DNA of 51,076 nt, taken from contig JAKSYS010000459.1 in NCBI GenBank assembly GCA_022925895.1, forward strand, positions 1 to 51,076, read 5' to 3'. The notes under the pieces were generated by a model. The model saw nothing but the letters and a program-made list of their open reading frames with translations. It did no database searches and was not told where the DNA came from. Below, piece by piece: positions 19,179-32,460 of the stretch; the first letter of the stretch is position 1; the number at the start of each line of letters is the position of its first letter. Source of the DNA: Fragilaria crotonensis (lineage: Eukaryota; Bacillariophyta; Fragilariophyceae; Fragilariales; Fragilariaceae). Position numbers and translations under genes: made by a program.

Positions 19179-22109
19179 ATGATGCAAGGGTCGCTGTCTA
19201 CTGAACAGGCTCAGGACGACGCTCATGTTGAGTCGCACGACGCATCACAATCGCTTAATGAAAACTCGGGGGAGGGGGACGATGACTTAGTATCGGTTAT
19301 CCCCAGGGTTTCCCAACCTTCGTTGCGACATGAGATTGAGAGCATTAAAGATCACTTTACTTTGCCATCTCAGTCTTCGACAATCCGACTCCGATCGTCT
19401 GTGCTTCGAGTTTTTCCCGACACAAACAGCACAAATCAATTTGTCTTGGAGAGTCGTACCGCAACCGATGGCATGCAGGAGATCTCTATGAAACGCATGC
19501 ACGACTCTTCTTATGGCATCTATGCATTGAGGGCATCATATAGCTTCGTGGCTGTATACCTGGCAGGAATCCTTGCTGTGTATGCTATCAGTTTTATCTT
19601 CAATCTGATGACTGACCTGGTAATTCATTCGGGTGGGACATCTGCCTCAATGACTATAGTTACACCGTCTACCATTATTGGCATCTTCTTGTCCTTTCCA
19701 GTGGTAACCTACGGCTTGGCGTCATGTCTTGTATATTGTGGAAGCTTTATTTCGGATACATGGATGGGCAGCCCTTTACTGAAACGTTACACCTTCAGCA
19801 ATTTCTCCGATGTACTGTTTCAGTGGGTGCTCTTCTTCGCATTTATTGGCCTTCCACTCTTGGTCATGTGCGGCTGTCTTCTTGCCAAAAGTTTCGATTG
19901 GTGGACTATCACTTTAATGACATGGTTCTGCAGTGTTGCGTGTTTGTTCTGCACCTATACCTTTACCGTTGCGTACTTCGAAACTCAAGCATGCTGGAAT
20001 TTGGCGTCATCGATTGGTGTGGATGGTCAAACGTTTTGGCAAACTTGTCGTACAGACATTCTCTTACACCAATCGTCAGCCTACTCGGGGTATAAAAAGG
20101 TTCGCTATCTGGCTGAGGGACCGACAGATGCCGTACATGGCGGGGAACGGGAAATTATTAGACAGACTTATGTCGAGAAGAGGAGTTTCTACACCCGCTT
20201 GTCCATGTCGAGCTTTTGTTTGGAACGTTTGAAAATCTTTAAGGTTCTTGAGGAGCCCTATCGCCTGGTGACCGTCAGTGAAGCACAGGGAGTGTCTTCG
20301 TTCTTGACTGCCAGTTCCTGGAGTCTCGAAAAAGTCTTCTGTCAAGGGCGAAGCGATCGATTGGTCACAGTGATCAAGGGTCCCGATGCGCTAACTCGTC
20401 CGCAGATGGTCAGTTCCGTTGTCTGCTCAGTATTGGGTCAAGTCCTTGTGATGTTAATCGTAGCTTCCATCTTGGTATACTTCAGTGAGAGTGCAGCGAT
20501 CGCGTTCTTTTTCGTAGCCATCGCCCTCGGCTTCTGGATCATTCCCTACGTCATTCGGTTTGTCCGTCTGTACAAGACCGTAAGCAACCTTTCCGAGACT
20601 TTAGATCCCGATGATGTTCGAGTTAATGTTGAATTTTCTCAAGGGGACGCTGAGTATGATGTCAGGAATGACAATGTCTTGAGGGACAACCCCGCAATTG
20701 CTGCTCCAGGTGTTGCCGGGAACGACGGAGTCTTCCAAGTACAGGATACGTTTCGTTTAACGCAACCAACGCAGTCGTTTTCTTGGGTCATGTTCTCTCT
20801 GGAAGTTGCTTTCTTCTTTATTTGGCCAGTGTGTTCGTTGTATCAAATCGGAAACACACGTATCGCAATCGAGTTTATGTTCATGGCGATCTTCGCTTTT
20901 CTTCGTCGATTTTGGAATCCTGCGACAGCACTCCAGGAGGTTGGAACTATAACCTTGGCGAACCGAAATCACGATAACGATGATTGGAGGCGATTGGCTC
21001 GGATAAGTCGCATCCTCGATGACGTTACAGTCAACCGCGGCCGTTTTCACTGGATGGCAATTTTGTCGTTCATCATGGTAACGTTCCTCTTCATCTGTTT
21101 CCTCGCAATTGCCTGCGATGGCTCAGTCGACCCATATAGTTCTGCGTTCGAGACAGAGACATTTTTGCCTGATTTTGAGTACGCTGCTGCAGACGAGCTG
21201 CCCTACCCTACTTGCACAATCGCTGATGGTTTCCTGCCGGATGTGCAAGAAGCGAGACTTGCGGACTACGCGTTTCTCGCATACATGGGATACAAAGATG
21301 ACTCGATTCTGCAAGGCGAGCTCGATTCATGGTTTGGAGAGGGTGTGGCAAAAGACATGTACGAGGAGGTTCGTCTTTATCGCGAGGCAACGTTTTCAGA
21401 AAACATACCAGTCAGCTACAAGCTGATCAAATTCAAAAATGGACCTTCCGTCGTAAGCATTCGTGGCACGTTCTTGATTTGGGATTTGTTTGCGGATGCT
21501 CAACTGTGGATGGTTGCTGCGTTGACACAAACTATCCGAGCAGTGTTGCCGCTTGGATTCTTATGGACGCCGATTTTAGACCTGCTTGTGGCTGCGGTTT
21601 CCGCGTTGCAATCTGAAGCTCTGCAAAACATTGCCTTCTATAAGGAAACAACTGCTTTCGTGGAATACCTTCAGAAATCAAACAGTAGCGGCACTGTGAC
21701 GATCACAGGTCATTCACTTGGAGGAGGGTTGGCGATTATATCTGCAGCGCAAACAGGTGCTCCAGCGGTGGCAATTTCTGGTCCTAATGCGATGCTTTCT
21801 CGTCTAACTTTTGAACCTCCTTTATCGGAGGATGCATTGAATCGTTTCACATTTAATGTGATTCCACACAAAGATCCGATTCCTATGATCGACGATGTCG
21901 CTATGTTGTACCAGAAAATCAAGTGCACTGCTTCGCCAAACCGTATTTTTGCCTGTCACCAGATAGAGCGGACGATTTGCGAGCTTCTGGTAACGTGTGG
22001 GAGTTCTGGGAGACCTCCATTTTGCAAGTGTGTGACAGACTTTTCGTATCCAAAACCAATTCAGATGGGAAACCGAACGTTTGAGGAAGCATGCGGGATT
22101 CCCTCGTAG
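19179..22109 (+). CDS. Multi-pass membrane class 3 lipase (DAG-lipase-like)
   Basis: A 976-residue intronless protein. About eight hydrophobic segments occupy residues ~115-650 (among them SFVAVYLAGILAVYAISF, MVSSVVCSVLGQVLVMLIV and WMAILSFIMVTFLFICFLAI). A class 3 lipase domain fills ~680-976. The nucleophile elbow GHSLGGG puts the catalytic Ser at about residue 846; HKDPIPMIDD supplies the likely Asp and a C-terminal His near FACHQIE completes the triad. It should hydrolyse acyl esters of a neutral or membrane lipid from an integral membrane position. The layout resembles sn-1-specific diacylglycerol lipases but with more membrane spans, so substrate and compartment are unknown. The start is the first ATG in frame; a stretch rich in S, E and D precedes the membrane part. 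It is the first intact host gene to the right of the transposons. Confidence 0.85.
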   Translation: MMQGSLSTEQAQDDAHVESHDASQSLNENSGEGDDDLVSVIPRVSQPSLRHEIESIKDHFTLPSQSSTIRLRSSVLRVFPDTNSTNQFVLESRTATDGMQEISMKRMHDSSYGIYALRASYSFVAVYLAGILAVYAISFIFNLMTDLVIHSGGTSASMTIVTPSTIIGIFLSFPVVTYGLASCLVYCGSFISDTWMGSPLLKRYTFSNFSDVLFQWVLFFAFIGLPLLVMCGCLLAKSFDWWTITLMTWFCSVACLFCTYTFTVAYFETQACWNLASSIGVDGQTFWQTCRTDILLHQSSAYSGYKKVRYLAEGPTDAVHGGEREIIRQTYVEKRSFYTRLSMSSFCLERLKIFKVLEEPYRLVTVSEAQGVSSFLTASSWSLEKVFCQGRSDRLVTVIKGPDALTRPQMVSSVVCSVLGQVLVMLIVASILVYFSESAAIAFFFVAIALGFWIIPYVIRFVRLYKTVSNLSETLDPDDVRVNVEFSQGDAEYDVRNDNVLRDNPAIAAPGVAGNDGVFQVQDTFRLTQPTQSFSWVMFSLEVAFFFIWPVCSLYQIGNTRIAIEFMFMAIFAFLRRFWNPATALQEVGTITLANRNHDNDDWRRLARISRILDDVTVNRGRFHWMAILSFIMVTFLFICFLAIACDGSVDPYSSAFETETFLPDFEYAAADELPYPTCTIADGFLPDVQEARLADYAFLAYMGYKDDSILQGELDSWFGEGVAKDMYEEVRLYREATFSENIPVSYKLIKFKNGPSVVSIRGTFLIWDLFADAQLWMVAALTQTIRAVLPLGFLWTPILDLLVAAVSALQSEALQNIAFYKETTAFVEYLQKSNSSGTVTITGHSLGGGLAIISAAQTGAPAVAISGPNAMLSRLTFEPPLSEDALNRFTFNVIPHKDPIPMIDDVAMLYQKIKCTASPNRIFACHQIERTICELLVTCGSSGRPPFCKCVTDFSYPKPIQMGNRTFEEACGIPS

Positions 22110-23266
22110 ATCAACTTTGTGAACTTTGTTTCCGCGGACCGACGGCGATTTTTAGTAGCTGACTTCTCTTATCACCAATGGTGCAAGCGTACCGTTTCTA
22201 TCCTGCCTCAGGTCACCTGAAGTTGTTATTAGCCCCAACTCACTCGGGAATTACGACCGAGCGTGGCAGCTTGGTTGAATGGGTTAGTTCTTGATGCTGG
22301 TGGCAGTCGTATGCTCGAGGAAGCTAATGCATGCGCCGAAGAGCATATACTTTGCGTGTGGGTTGTCCATTCGTTAGAATCTGGGAGTAAATGTTGTCGT
22401 AGTGATTGCATTCCTTCTCATTCCCTGTCATCTCTCTTTGTCGGTAGGGGCTTCTTGTGAAAAGCGCGGCGTGAGATCACGCTGCATTTTTCGGCAGAGT
22501 TGCGACTCTCGACTCTCGAGTAGCAAGGGACGTAATAAGAGCTTTTAATGATGAACTCCAGTCCCCAGAGCGAATCGACACTTGCCTGTTGATTCGACGA
22601 GTCGTGAGTTATAAGTTCACGTTTGAAGGAAGGTTGAAGCGTCACAGAGTTACAGTACCAGTACTACTCGTGCACTCGTAGAGTATTTGGAATTTGGACG
22701 AGACAGTCGGGATTTAGGAACATGTTACGTGTACTGTATACTGCATGCGCCAAACAGTGCATTGGAAGAATTTGAATTGCACACAGATTACGAGTAGGTA
22801 CAAGTACAGTAATGTACTCGAGACTTCGTAGGAGTCGTACCATGGTACATGGTACCTTCATAAATGATAACCGTTCACCACAATATCTCAACCGTGCGCC
22901 GGCCCTGTTGAGCAGTTGATGACACGAACCTTCCAAGCAGTTTTTCAACGGTTTCGTAGACATCTGTACTGCATTCACGAACTATCGACGAATATGTCCA
23001 TCGAAATTGCGTCGTGAACTGTGGACCACATGAGCAGCCTTCACATATACGTACTGTACCTGTTCACTGTTCACATTCACGACCGACCCTTAAAGGTACC
23101 AGGAGCTTGTACATTGTACTGGAGTACATACCCAAGTACCAGGACCATGTCTGACAACTGATGCAGGTGTTTGTTCCCCTTTTGACGCCAACACAAAATT
23201 TTCCCTCGCGACCTTCCCACACCGTCCCAGCTTGAGCCACCTGACGTCTGAGGACCCCTGACGAAC
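22110..23266. other. Intergenic region, GTAC-rich
   Basis: No gene is supported. From about 22640 to 23160 the sequence is dense in GTAC, AGTAC and GGTACC words, with a short self-complementary stretch around TACCATGGTACATGGTACC (22836-22854). The promoters of the ArfGAP gene should lie near its right end. Confidence 0.5.
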
Positions 23267-24055
23267 ATGCCGCCCCAATCATCTTTTGATAGCAATCCGT
23301 TCGAAATGATGTTGGTTGAAAGAGCAGCTTTGGAATTGAAGTCTATTAAAAGGGATGAACTAGTCCCGTTCCCTGTTTCTTGTTACAAGCTCATGCGATC
23401 GATCTCGGGAAACGACCATTGTGTAGATTGTGGGTCACACCATCCCGATTGGGCATCGGTGAGCTATGGGGTTCTTATCTGCATGAATTGTTCTGCACGC
23501 CATCGCAGTCTTGGAGTCCAGGTACGTATACCACATCGATCTCAGACATAACGCAATTCCTGCCGACTTTTTCTAACACACCAATAGTTTTCCAAAGTTC
23601 GAAGTTTGCGATTAGATCACTGGTCGCATGATCAAGTTCTAAGCATGTTGGAAGGGGGAAACGACCAACTTCATCATTTCTTCGCCCGTCATTCCATGTC
23701 CACGGACAGCCAAGACGGTGCCGAAATCCTCAAGAAGCGCTATCGAACAAAGGCGGCTAAATTTTACCGGGATGGAATTCAGAAGCATGTGGAAACTGTT
23801 GCGGGAAATGAGATTTATCGGGGAAGACAAGCCTCACGGACGATGTCGAAAGAACGGGGCCAAATGGTGGCCACACCGGCGTAATTGTAAGAAATACATG
23901 TGTCCTCATCCTCAGTTTGAAATAACACTACGAAAATCGCAAGGCATGCGGCGCAGAATCCTTTCGGCCGCTTCAATCGGAAAGGATTCCAGCGACGAGA
24001 AGATGACCTCCATCTTGCTGCCAAATCAGCCGCTTATCTGCTTGACAACTTCTGA
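23267..24055 (+). CDS. ArfGAP-domain protein (three exons)
   Basis: This would stimulate GTP hydrolysis on Arf-family GTPases in vesicle traffic. Exons are 23267-23521, 23588-23880 and 23944-24055 (660 nt, 219 residues). The introns are 66 and 63 bp (GTACGT...ATAG and GTAATT...CAAG); splicing is inferred from frame and motif. The zinc finger CVDCGSHHPDWASVSYGVLI then CMNC has the C-x2-C-x16-C-x2-C spacing of ArfGAPs. It is followed by ARHRSLGVQ, where R is the arginine finger region, and after the splice by FSKVRSLRLDHW. The last exon encodes NPFGRFNRKGFQRREDD. The third exon is less certain: without that splice the frame stops at 23884. Confidence 0.8.
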
Positions 24056-25459
24056 TGAAAACCATGTTGGTGCCAAGACATGCAGCGTTTGCTAGACCTG
24101 CATGATGCGCGAAAGCAAAGCTAATTCTAATTTGTGAAATAAGTTTAAGTTAGCGGTATTGGTAGAGCTGCTGATAAAATCACAACCAAGCCCATCCTCC
24201 CTTGAAGCATCCATCACTCGTCATGCAACCTTCGACAACAGCCCGGCTCAAACCATGGCGCTGGCAGAATGTACGTGCACCAGGGAGCAGTCCATTCTTC
24301 GCAGGTCACACATGGTCGCTCGATCCGTGACTAACAATATTCGAAATCGGAGTTTCCCGAGCATCGGAATAATCAGGACGGCCTTTTAGCTCATGACCTC
24401 TAGGTAAAATCGCCATACACACTTTTACATAGGAAGAATTTTCGAACTCAAGAATCGCTTGTGTGCCTGTCATGCTCGGCGCCTGGCGCTTATAGGTATG
24501 CAGCCGTGAATACGACAGTTCTTGGTATGGACCCAGGACTCAGGACTTATCCTCCGAATCGTTTTTGAACAACATTCTACAAGAACTACATACATGTACG
24601 AGCACCTTGTACTTGCACCAGGTACAGAGTAATCGTAGAATTTGCGTACAAGGTACCAGGTACACACCATACTCGTCAGGGACTCCCGTACTTACATTCC
24701 AGTACTGGGAGTACAGAAGAGCAAGCTACCGGTAGTACTGGTACGAGCGGACTTGTGTCAAGGGGCACAGGCACACACGATCATTCCTGCGACTTCGGCG
24801 TCTTTGAGTAAGGCCCTCGATTTGTTGTATCATGTGCAGTGGATGTGCCTCAGCGACCCACCAGTCATCGCGTTTACTTTAGTAGCCATGGCGATACTTG
24901 GGACATGACTATCCAATTATATATCAATGTAGAGTTATGTATGTCTACATACATTGCCAACACTGCATTACTAGTGGTACTAGTACCGGTACTTAGAGTC
25001 GAAAATTTTATGTGTGTGGAGTGTGGATACTGGATACCTCGGCGGCCTTGCAGAGTTCAGAGTGTCGCACTGCAGAAAGAACACATCTTATTATGCGTAT
25101 ACTACATATGTTCTTTTTCCTATGTGCTACAGGAGTATCAGCTTGTATGTCTACGTACTGCAGGCTCCAGCATCCAGATGCAAAGAGGCGACACTGCTGT
25201 GACATCCGTATCATACATTCTCCCGTTAAATGGAAGCCATGAGATGACGGCACTCGGGCCGACGAGTAACAAACACGGTGATCGAATCAATCATGCTTAA
25301 TCGCCAAGCCCAAGCATGAACGTAACATCGTCTGCATGTCGAAACGAGGCAAGATCAGCAATCTCGAACATGACAGGGCAGAAGTAGTATAGTGAAGGCA
25401 ATCAGGTTATCCGTAAGTCAAGATTAGAATGGATACTGCCAGCCACCGCGATGCAGACT
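24056..25459. other. Intergenic region without a supported gene
   Basis: It spans about 1.4 kb. GTAC-dense DNA occurs at 24560-24740 and 24960-25000. Open frames such as 24839-25300 have no conserved motif and a composition set by the local bias, so none is called. Confidence 0.45.
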
Positions 25460-26554
25460 CTACCGACGCTTTGGTTTCTTCTTTGCCTTAGATCCGTCAT
25501 TATTGCCAGAAACTCCGAACAGAGCCTTTTGAAGAGAATTTCCCTGAACACCTGCCTTGCGCTTCTTTTTCTTCATAACCCCCTCATCCATATCATCTCC
25601 GTGGTCTTCCGACCGTTGCGGTTTCTTCTCAAATGCCGCGCTAACACTTCGTGTTAGATTTCCAATGTCAGCAATGGCACCAAGGTTACTACTCTCGGCA
25701 CGCATCAACTTTTGGCGCTCCTTCTTGTGTTTCCGTGATGTAGTGAGTCGGATCATGTTGTCTTCTTCGAACCGAGTCTTTTCTTGTTCCATTTCTGTTA
25801 GCCGCCTTGCAGCCTCTCGTTGCTTGCCATACTCGGCACCGCCGTGCATGTCCTCTTGCTCTGGAGCCTCGCTGTACATGTCGCGAAGGGTGCGAGCCAA
25901 CTCGGTGGTACGCAACTTCTTATTGAGACGCTGCTGCTTTTCCATAGCACCCACCCCATCCGATGGATACGGAACAGCGGCCATGCGAGGGGCGCGATAC
26001 ACTCCGTCACCAACATCTTTCCGATCCTTCTTGCCTCCGGCGAGCTTAAGGGTGGCTCTCGCAGCCGCTAAATCGTCATCGACCTCCACATCAGAATCGT
26101 CGCTATCACCATCACTATCATCTCCTGATGAGAGGCCTTTATCGTCTTCTTCGTCGTGCAGGGAGTCCGGGTTCGGTCTGAAAGACAAGGGATCTTGTTG
26201 TTCACCTGCCGTTGCAAAGGTCGAGCTATTGTCTGAAGAAAGTAGCTTGTCCAGCTGATAGCGCATCTTCTTCTCTAACGGGCGAATCTTTTCAAGAGCG
26301 ATCTTCATCTCTGTTAATCTTTCGATGCTTCCACTGTTTCCTTGCAGGGACTGCGAAAAGTGATGCGTCATGTCGATGAGGTATGAGAGCAATAAAGAAT
26401 TCTTGACAGCCAGAAAGTCGAGACCATCCTTGTCGGCTGAGAATTCAGTCGATGCAACGTGCTCCTCAATGGCTGGAAGGACGGTGCCTTCCACCTTTTG
26501 GAGCATGTCCTTCAACCCCTTGGCGACAGCGCTTCCACTTTCTTCAACTGTCAT
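25460..26554 (-). CDS. NGDN: Neuroguidin/Lcp5-like Sas10-Utp3 family protein
   Basis: This 364-residue single-exon protein belongs to the Sas10/Utp3/C1D family. The N-terminal third (residues ~30-120) is the helical domain with FLAVKNSLLLSYLIDMTHHF and later RPLEKKMRYQLDKLL, the family hallmark. An acidic Ser/Asp patch (~145-165) follows, then YRAPRMAAVPYP, matching the neuroguidin/Lcp5 motif. Charged coiled segments and a basic tail KKKRKAGVQGNSLQKALFG end the protein. Family members act in the nucleolar small-subunit processome in 18S rRNA maturation. The start is the first ATG of the frame (MTVEESG). The basic tail should direct it to the nucleolus. Confidence 0.82.
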   Translation of the reverse strand: MTVEESGSAVAKGLKDMLQKVEGTVLPAIEEHVASTEFSADKDGLDFLAVKNSLLLSYLIDMTHHFSQSLQGNSGSIERLTEMKIALEKIRPLEKKMRYQLDKLLSSDNSSTFATAGEQQDPLSFRPNPDSLHDEEDDKGLSSGDDSDGDSDDSDVEVDDDLAAARATLKLAGGKKDRKDVGDGVYRAPRMAAVPYPSDGVGAMEKQQRLNKKLRTTELARTLRDMYSEAPEQEDMHGGAEYGKQREAARRLTEMEQEKTRFEEDNMIRLTTSRKHKKERQKLMRAESSNLGAIADIGNLTRSVSAAFEKKPQRSEDHGDDMDEGVMKKKKRKAGVQGNSLQKALFGVSGNNDGSKAKKKPKRR

Positions 26555-26975
26555 GGTGGATCACAGAGCAAACGATGTTGGTGGCAAAATTGAAAAACGA
26601 CGCGGTTAATGAAATACTCCAACTGCCGTAGTTAGTATGAAGTGTATGAATACAAAACATTGGATGGCTCGTGCTGGTGGTTGGTGGAATCAGGCGTCTG
26701 GCCTTCCGCACCCCAATCCTACTGGCACTTCTAAATGCGTTCGACAGTGCCAGGTAAAAGTTAAAATGGTAGTAGCCATTACCCAGTATACAGTAAATTC
26801 CTGAAAACGACAGGTGTGCAATTCAGAAACTGCAGGAAGGTCCGGCCAAAACAAGTTCTAGCCGTTAAGCTCCGTTACCGGAGTAATTCCACGTACGCTG
26901 GCTTCCAATAACGTGTGTTGCGATATTTGTAGCTGGAACGGTTGATCCAAACGAGCCGGCAAGGTATTCTCATGC
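26555..26975. other. Intergenic spacer between NGDN and the palindrome array
   Basis: No coding or RNA gene was seen. The right part leads into the 21-bp palindromic array. Confidence 0.4.
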
Positions 26976-27214
26976 TAAGTGAAATTCCACTTACGGTCAG
27001 TGGAATTCCACTTACCGTAAGTGAAATTCCACTTACGGTAAGTGAAATTCCACTTACCCTAAGTGGAATTCCACTGACCGCAAGTGAAATTTCACTTACA
27101 TAAAATGTCTTCATATGGATCTGCGTAGACGACACGTGTCTCTTTCGGATTGTGAGTAAGTGGAATTTCACTTACCGTAAGTGGAATTTCACTTAAGGTA
27201 AGTGGAATTGCACT
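26976..27214. repeat. 21-bp palindromic tandem array
   Basis: Six 21-bp units run from 26978 to 27103 and three more from 27152 to 27214, separated by ~48 bp of unique DNA. The unit is AGTGRAATTCCACTTACSGTA; its centre AAGTGGAATTCCACTT is a perfect 16-bp palindrome in some copies. GTAAGT or its complement ACTTAC flanks each unit, so splice-donor consensus sites occur on both strands. The array lies between the stop of Cdc48 (27462) and the 5' end of NGDN (26554). No protein is supported, though 21 bp equals seven codons and the minus strand is open. Confidence 0.85.
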
Positions 27215-27461
27215 GATGATGATCCACATGATAAACGCGCCGGCCTTTCTTTTTTCAGTTGAAAACGACTCAGCGTGGGAACGATACTCTTACTATGATG
27301 TGTCACGTGTTCTCGGATTCTCCACGATTCCGACGGTCCGGCCGGACCTTCCAGGTCTTCACCCAGGCTACAGTTGGAAAAATGGACATCGCAAACTAAA
27401 TTATATAGTCTGTCTCTGAATATAAAGTCCGCTCACGTTACACGCATATCGAATCAAACCC
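27215..27461. other. Cdc48 3' flank
   Basis: The interval between the palindrome array and the Cdc48 stop codon holds no recognised element. AT-rich stretches could carry the poly(A) signal. Confidence 0.35.
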
Positions 27462-30375
<2,914 letters not shown>

Positions 30376-31379
30376 GATGGCTTGGATAAGTGGCAGCGAC
30401 TTCTGTTCTATGGAAATGGAGTGTTGAACATCACATGCTGAAAACGTCATGGGGCCCATGACCTGGGATCGAAACGTGGAAGCATGCATCCAACGCAGCG
30501 CTCTAAGCGTGTAGACCCGTATTGACTGTACAAGTACCCGAATCCCTAACGGTGGATTGCCGGTCGGCGGACGGATAATGCGCGTGCTTCCGCTGTGCTT
30601 TCTCGTACATGTAATTGATTCATTGTTCCTGTACAGATATACCGGTCGACGTACTACGGACTGTAGACTGCAGACTGCAGACTGCAGTACCTGGTACTAG
30701 TACTGTAGACTGTAGTACAAGTAACAAGTACAGCATTACAGGACGAAGTACGAACATACTGGAGTACAGGCCAACTCGTACAAAGTAAACATTTTAGTAT
30801 AAAATGCGGACACTGGAGAACAAATGCACGCCTCAGCCAGCAGGCAATTGCTTGCACTCCGAATCTCCGAATACGAGTCTAACGTCTAACGTAGCTAGCT
30901 GTCATAGGTCATAGCCAACGTTCTGCTCTACCGGTAGACCTTACGCCTCATTCATTCATCGTTTCTAGAAAGATGTCTCACCTCTAACAACGAGCTGCCG
31001 ATTTGAGGTTGTAATTCGTGGTAATTACTGGCATATGCATCGCTACCTTCAAATCCAGTTACATCAAGCATGCACTCATGAACCACATTTTCCCCTTCTG
31101 GCCTTGGATCCCACTTCCAAGGAACATCGCTACCCACATCATCAAGTTTGTATTTTCTTTCTGGTGGCCGTCGTGACTTTGATGAGATGGGGACGCAACA
31201 TCATAAGCCTGGTCTCCTGTACCTGGTACTAATTAGGAAGTCGACTGCGCAGCTACGTCCTGTGTCCACTGCAGTCAAACCCTCAACGCGATGCATAACA
31301 TCATATGAATAGCGGCAGCATTGATATGCCGATGCCGGAACTTTGCCTTTTGGCAGCTCGAATAGGAAGTGCCAACGCC
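30376..31379. other. Intergenic region upstream of Cdc48
   Basis: The GTAC/CTGTAGAC-dense stretch at 30520-30800 includes short CTGCAGACTGCAGACTGCAG-type repeats near 30668-30687. No gene was found; the minus-strand frames at 30952-31137 and 31201-31395 show no recognisable domain. The Cdc48 promoter should lie next to 30376. Confidence 0.45.
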
Positions 31380-31838
31380 CTAGCTTATCGTACAAGCTTC
31401 ACCCGTTTTACCCTTTCTTTTACTCAGATGCATCTTCAATTCTTTTTCGACCTGGTCGTACGATGATGCAAAATATTGTCGATCTGGTAAAGAATTGAAC
31501 TCGTGGTCGTGCACCAATTTATTCCTCACTTTCTTGTTGGAACGAACAGCAAAACATGGTCAGTCCAACGAAAGCGCATTACAACACCAGACATGAGCAA
31601 TCAGACATGGCAATTCACACTCACGCGTCACCAAGTACCTCATTCTCCGGACTGTGTCCGGCGTGAGGCCTGCTGATGCCTGAGCGTGACTGATCTTATC
31701 ATGTAGACCAGTCTGTTTTGTTGACGGGGCACCAAACTCTGTCTCCAAAAGATGCTCTAGATCTTTTGTGGCTCGAATGACAAGCTCGAAATCATTGGTA
31801 TACTGAAGATAGGACTGTTTGGAAGGCGAGGCTCCCAT
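31380..31838 (-). CDS. Small HEPN / DUF4145-like protein
   Basis: Exon 1 (31838-31625) starts MGASPSKQSYLQYTNDFEL. A 96-bp intron (31529-31624; GTGAGT...AAAG) leads to exon 2 (31528-31380). The spliced product is 120 residues. It shows VIRATKDLEHLLETEFGA, then GLHDKISHA, RRMRYLVTLRNKLVHD and FN. The R-N-x3-H element RNKLVH is the signature of HEPN domains, and DUF4145 proteins have the same helical order. HEPN proteins can be RNases or binding modules. Catalysis here is possible but not shown; the substrate and compartment are unknown. The splice is inferred because it restores the RNKLVH frame. There is no nuclease partner or toxin-antitoxin neighbour next to it. Confidence 0.6.
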
Positions 31839-32061
31839 GGTAGAAAGGGCACGGTTGTTGAAATCGAAATCGCAATGGCATGGAGCATAGACTACTTTAC
31901 TAATAAGAGAGCGGAACACTGCTTCCCTGGAAGGTTCCAAAACCTACTTCTACGCTCGTTGAAGTACCGTACTCCAGTACTGTTTTTGCTAGATGTACTG
32001 CAATCTGTTACATCATTCATTCTGTACAGTAGCTGTGTACCGGTAGACGTTTTCTACATAG

Positions 32062-32460
32062 AGTAGGACTCGTTTTGCATGCTATCATACTCATACCGTT
32101 CAACCTCATCTTCCAACGACGTGAAAATCCCTGGGTACAGGAGGAGGCGCACGAAAGATTGATCGAGCCCGTCGATGTTCCCTTTGGCAAGCCGACTCAC
32201 GGACGGACATGCTTACCATGCGGATCGTAAGCCGTTTCAGATCTCGTGCGGTCGTTCGAATAACGCACGCTGCATATAGTTTCGATAGACCTGTACATTC
32301 GCCGAGTAAAGGCTAAGAGGAACCTCAGCATTGAAGCAAATTCATGATAAGCTACCATAGTGGGCAATTCAGATGCAATAACGTCGAGCAAGTTCAAGGA
32401 TATGGAGAACATTTGTTCGAGAATATTGAGAGCTAGTAGGCAGTAGGACTTATTGTCCAA
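32062..32460 (-). CDS. Hypothetical protein, partial and frameshifted
   Basis: A minus-strand frame reads through NKSYCLLALNILEQMFSISL and MRFLLAF..RMYRSIETICSV to a stop near 32197. One apparent missing base beyond, the frame RLAKGNIDGLDQSFVRLLLY then PGIFTSLEDEVERYEYDSM continues to a stop at 32062. The last 40 residues look like a real acidic C-terminus. No in-frame ATG is clear at the left end, so it may be the last exon of a longer gene or a decayed copy. I do not recognise the family. It overlaps the last codons of the SDR gene. Confidence 0.3.

Noticed and set aside
24839..25300. 153-codon plus-strand frame
   Set aside because: No domain, biased composition, and a GTAC-rich neighbourhood.
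25557..26258. 233-codon plus-strand frame
   Set aside because: Antisense shadow of the neuroguidin-like gene, whose motifs and codon pattern are convincing.
26976..27214. CRISPR array
   Set aside because: Units touch each other at a 21-bp period and have no unique spacers; a eukaryotic context.
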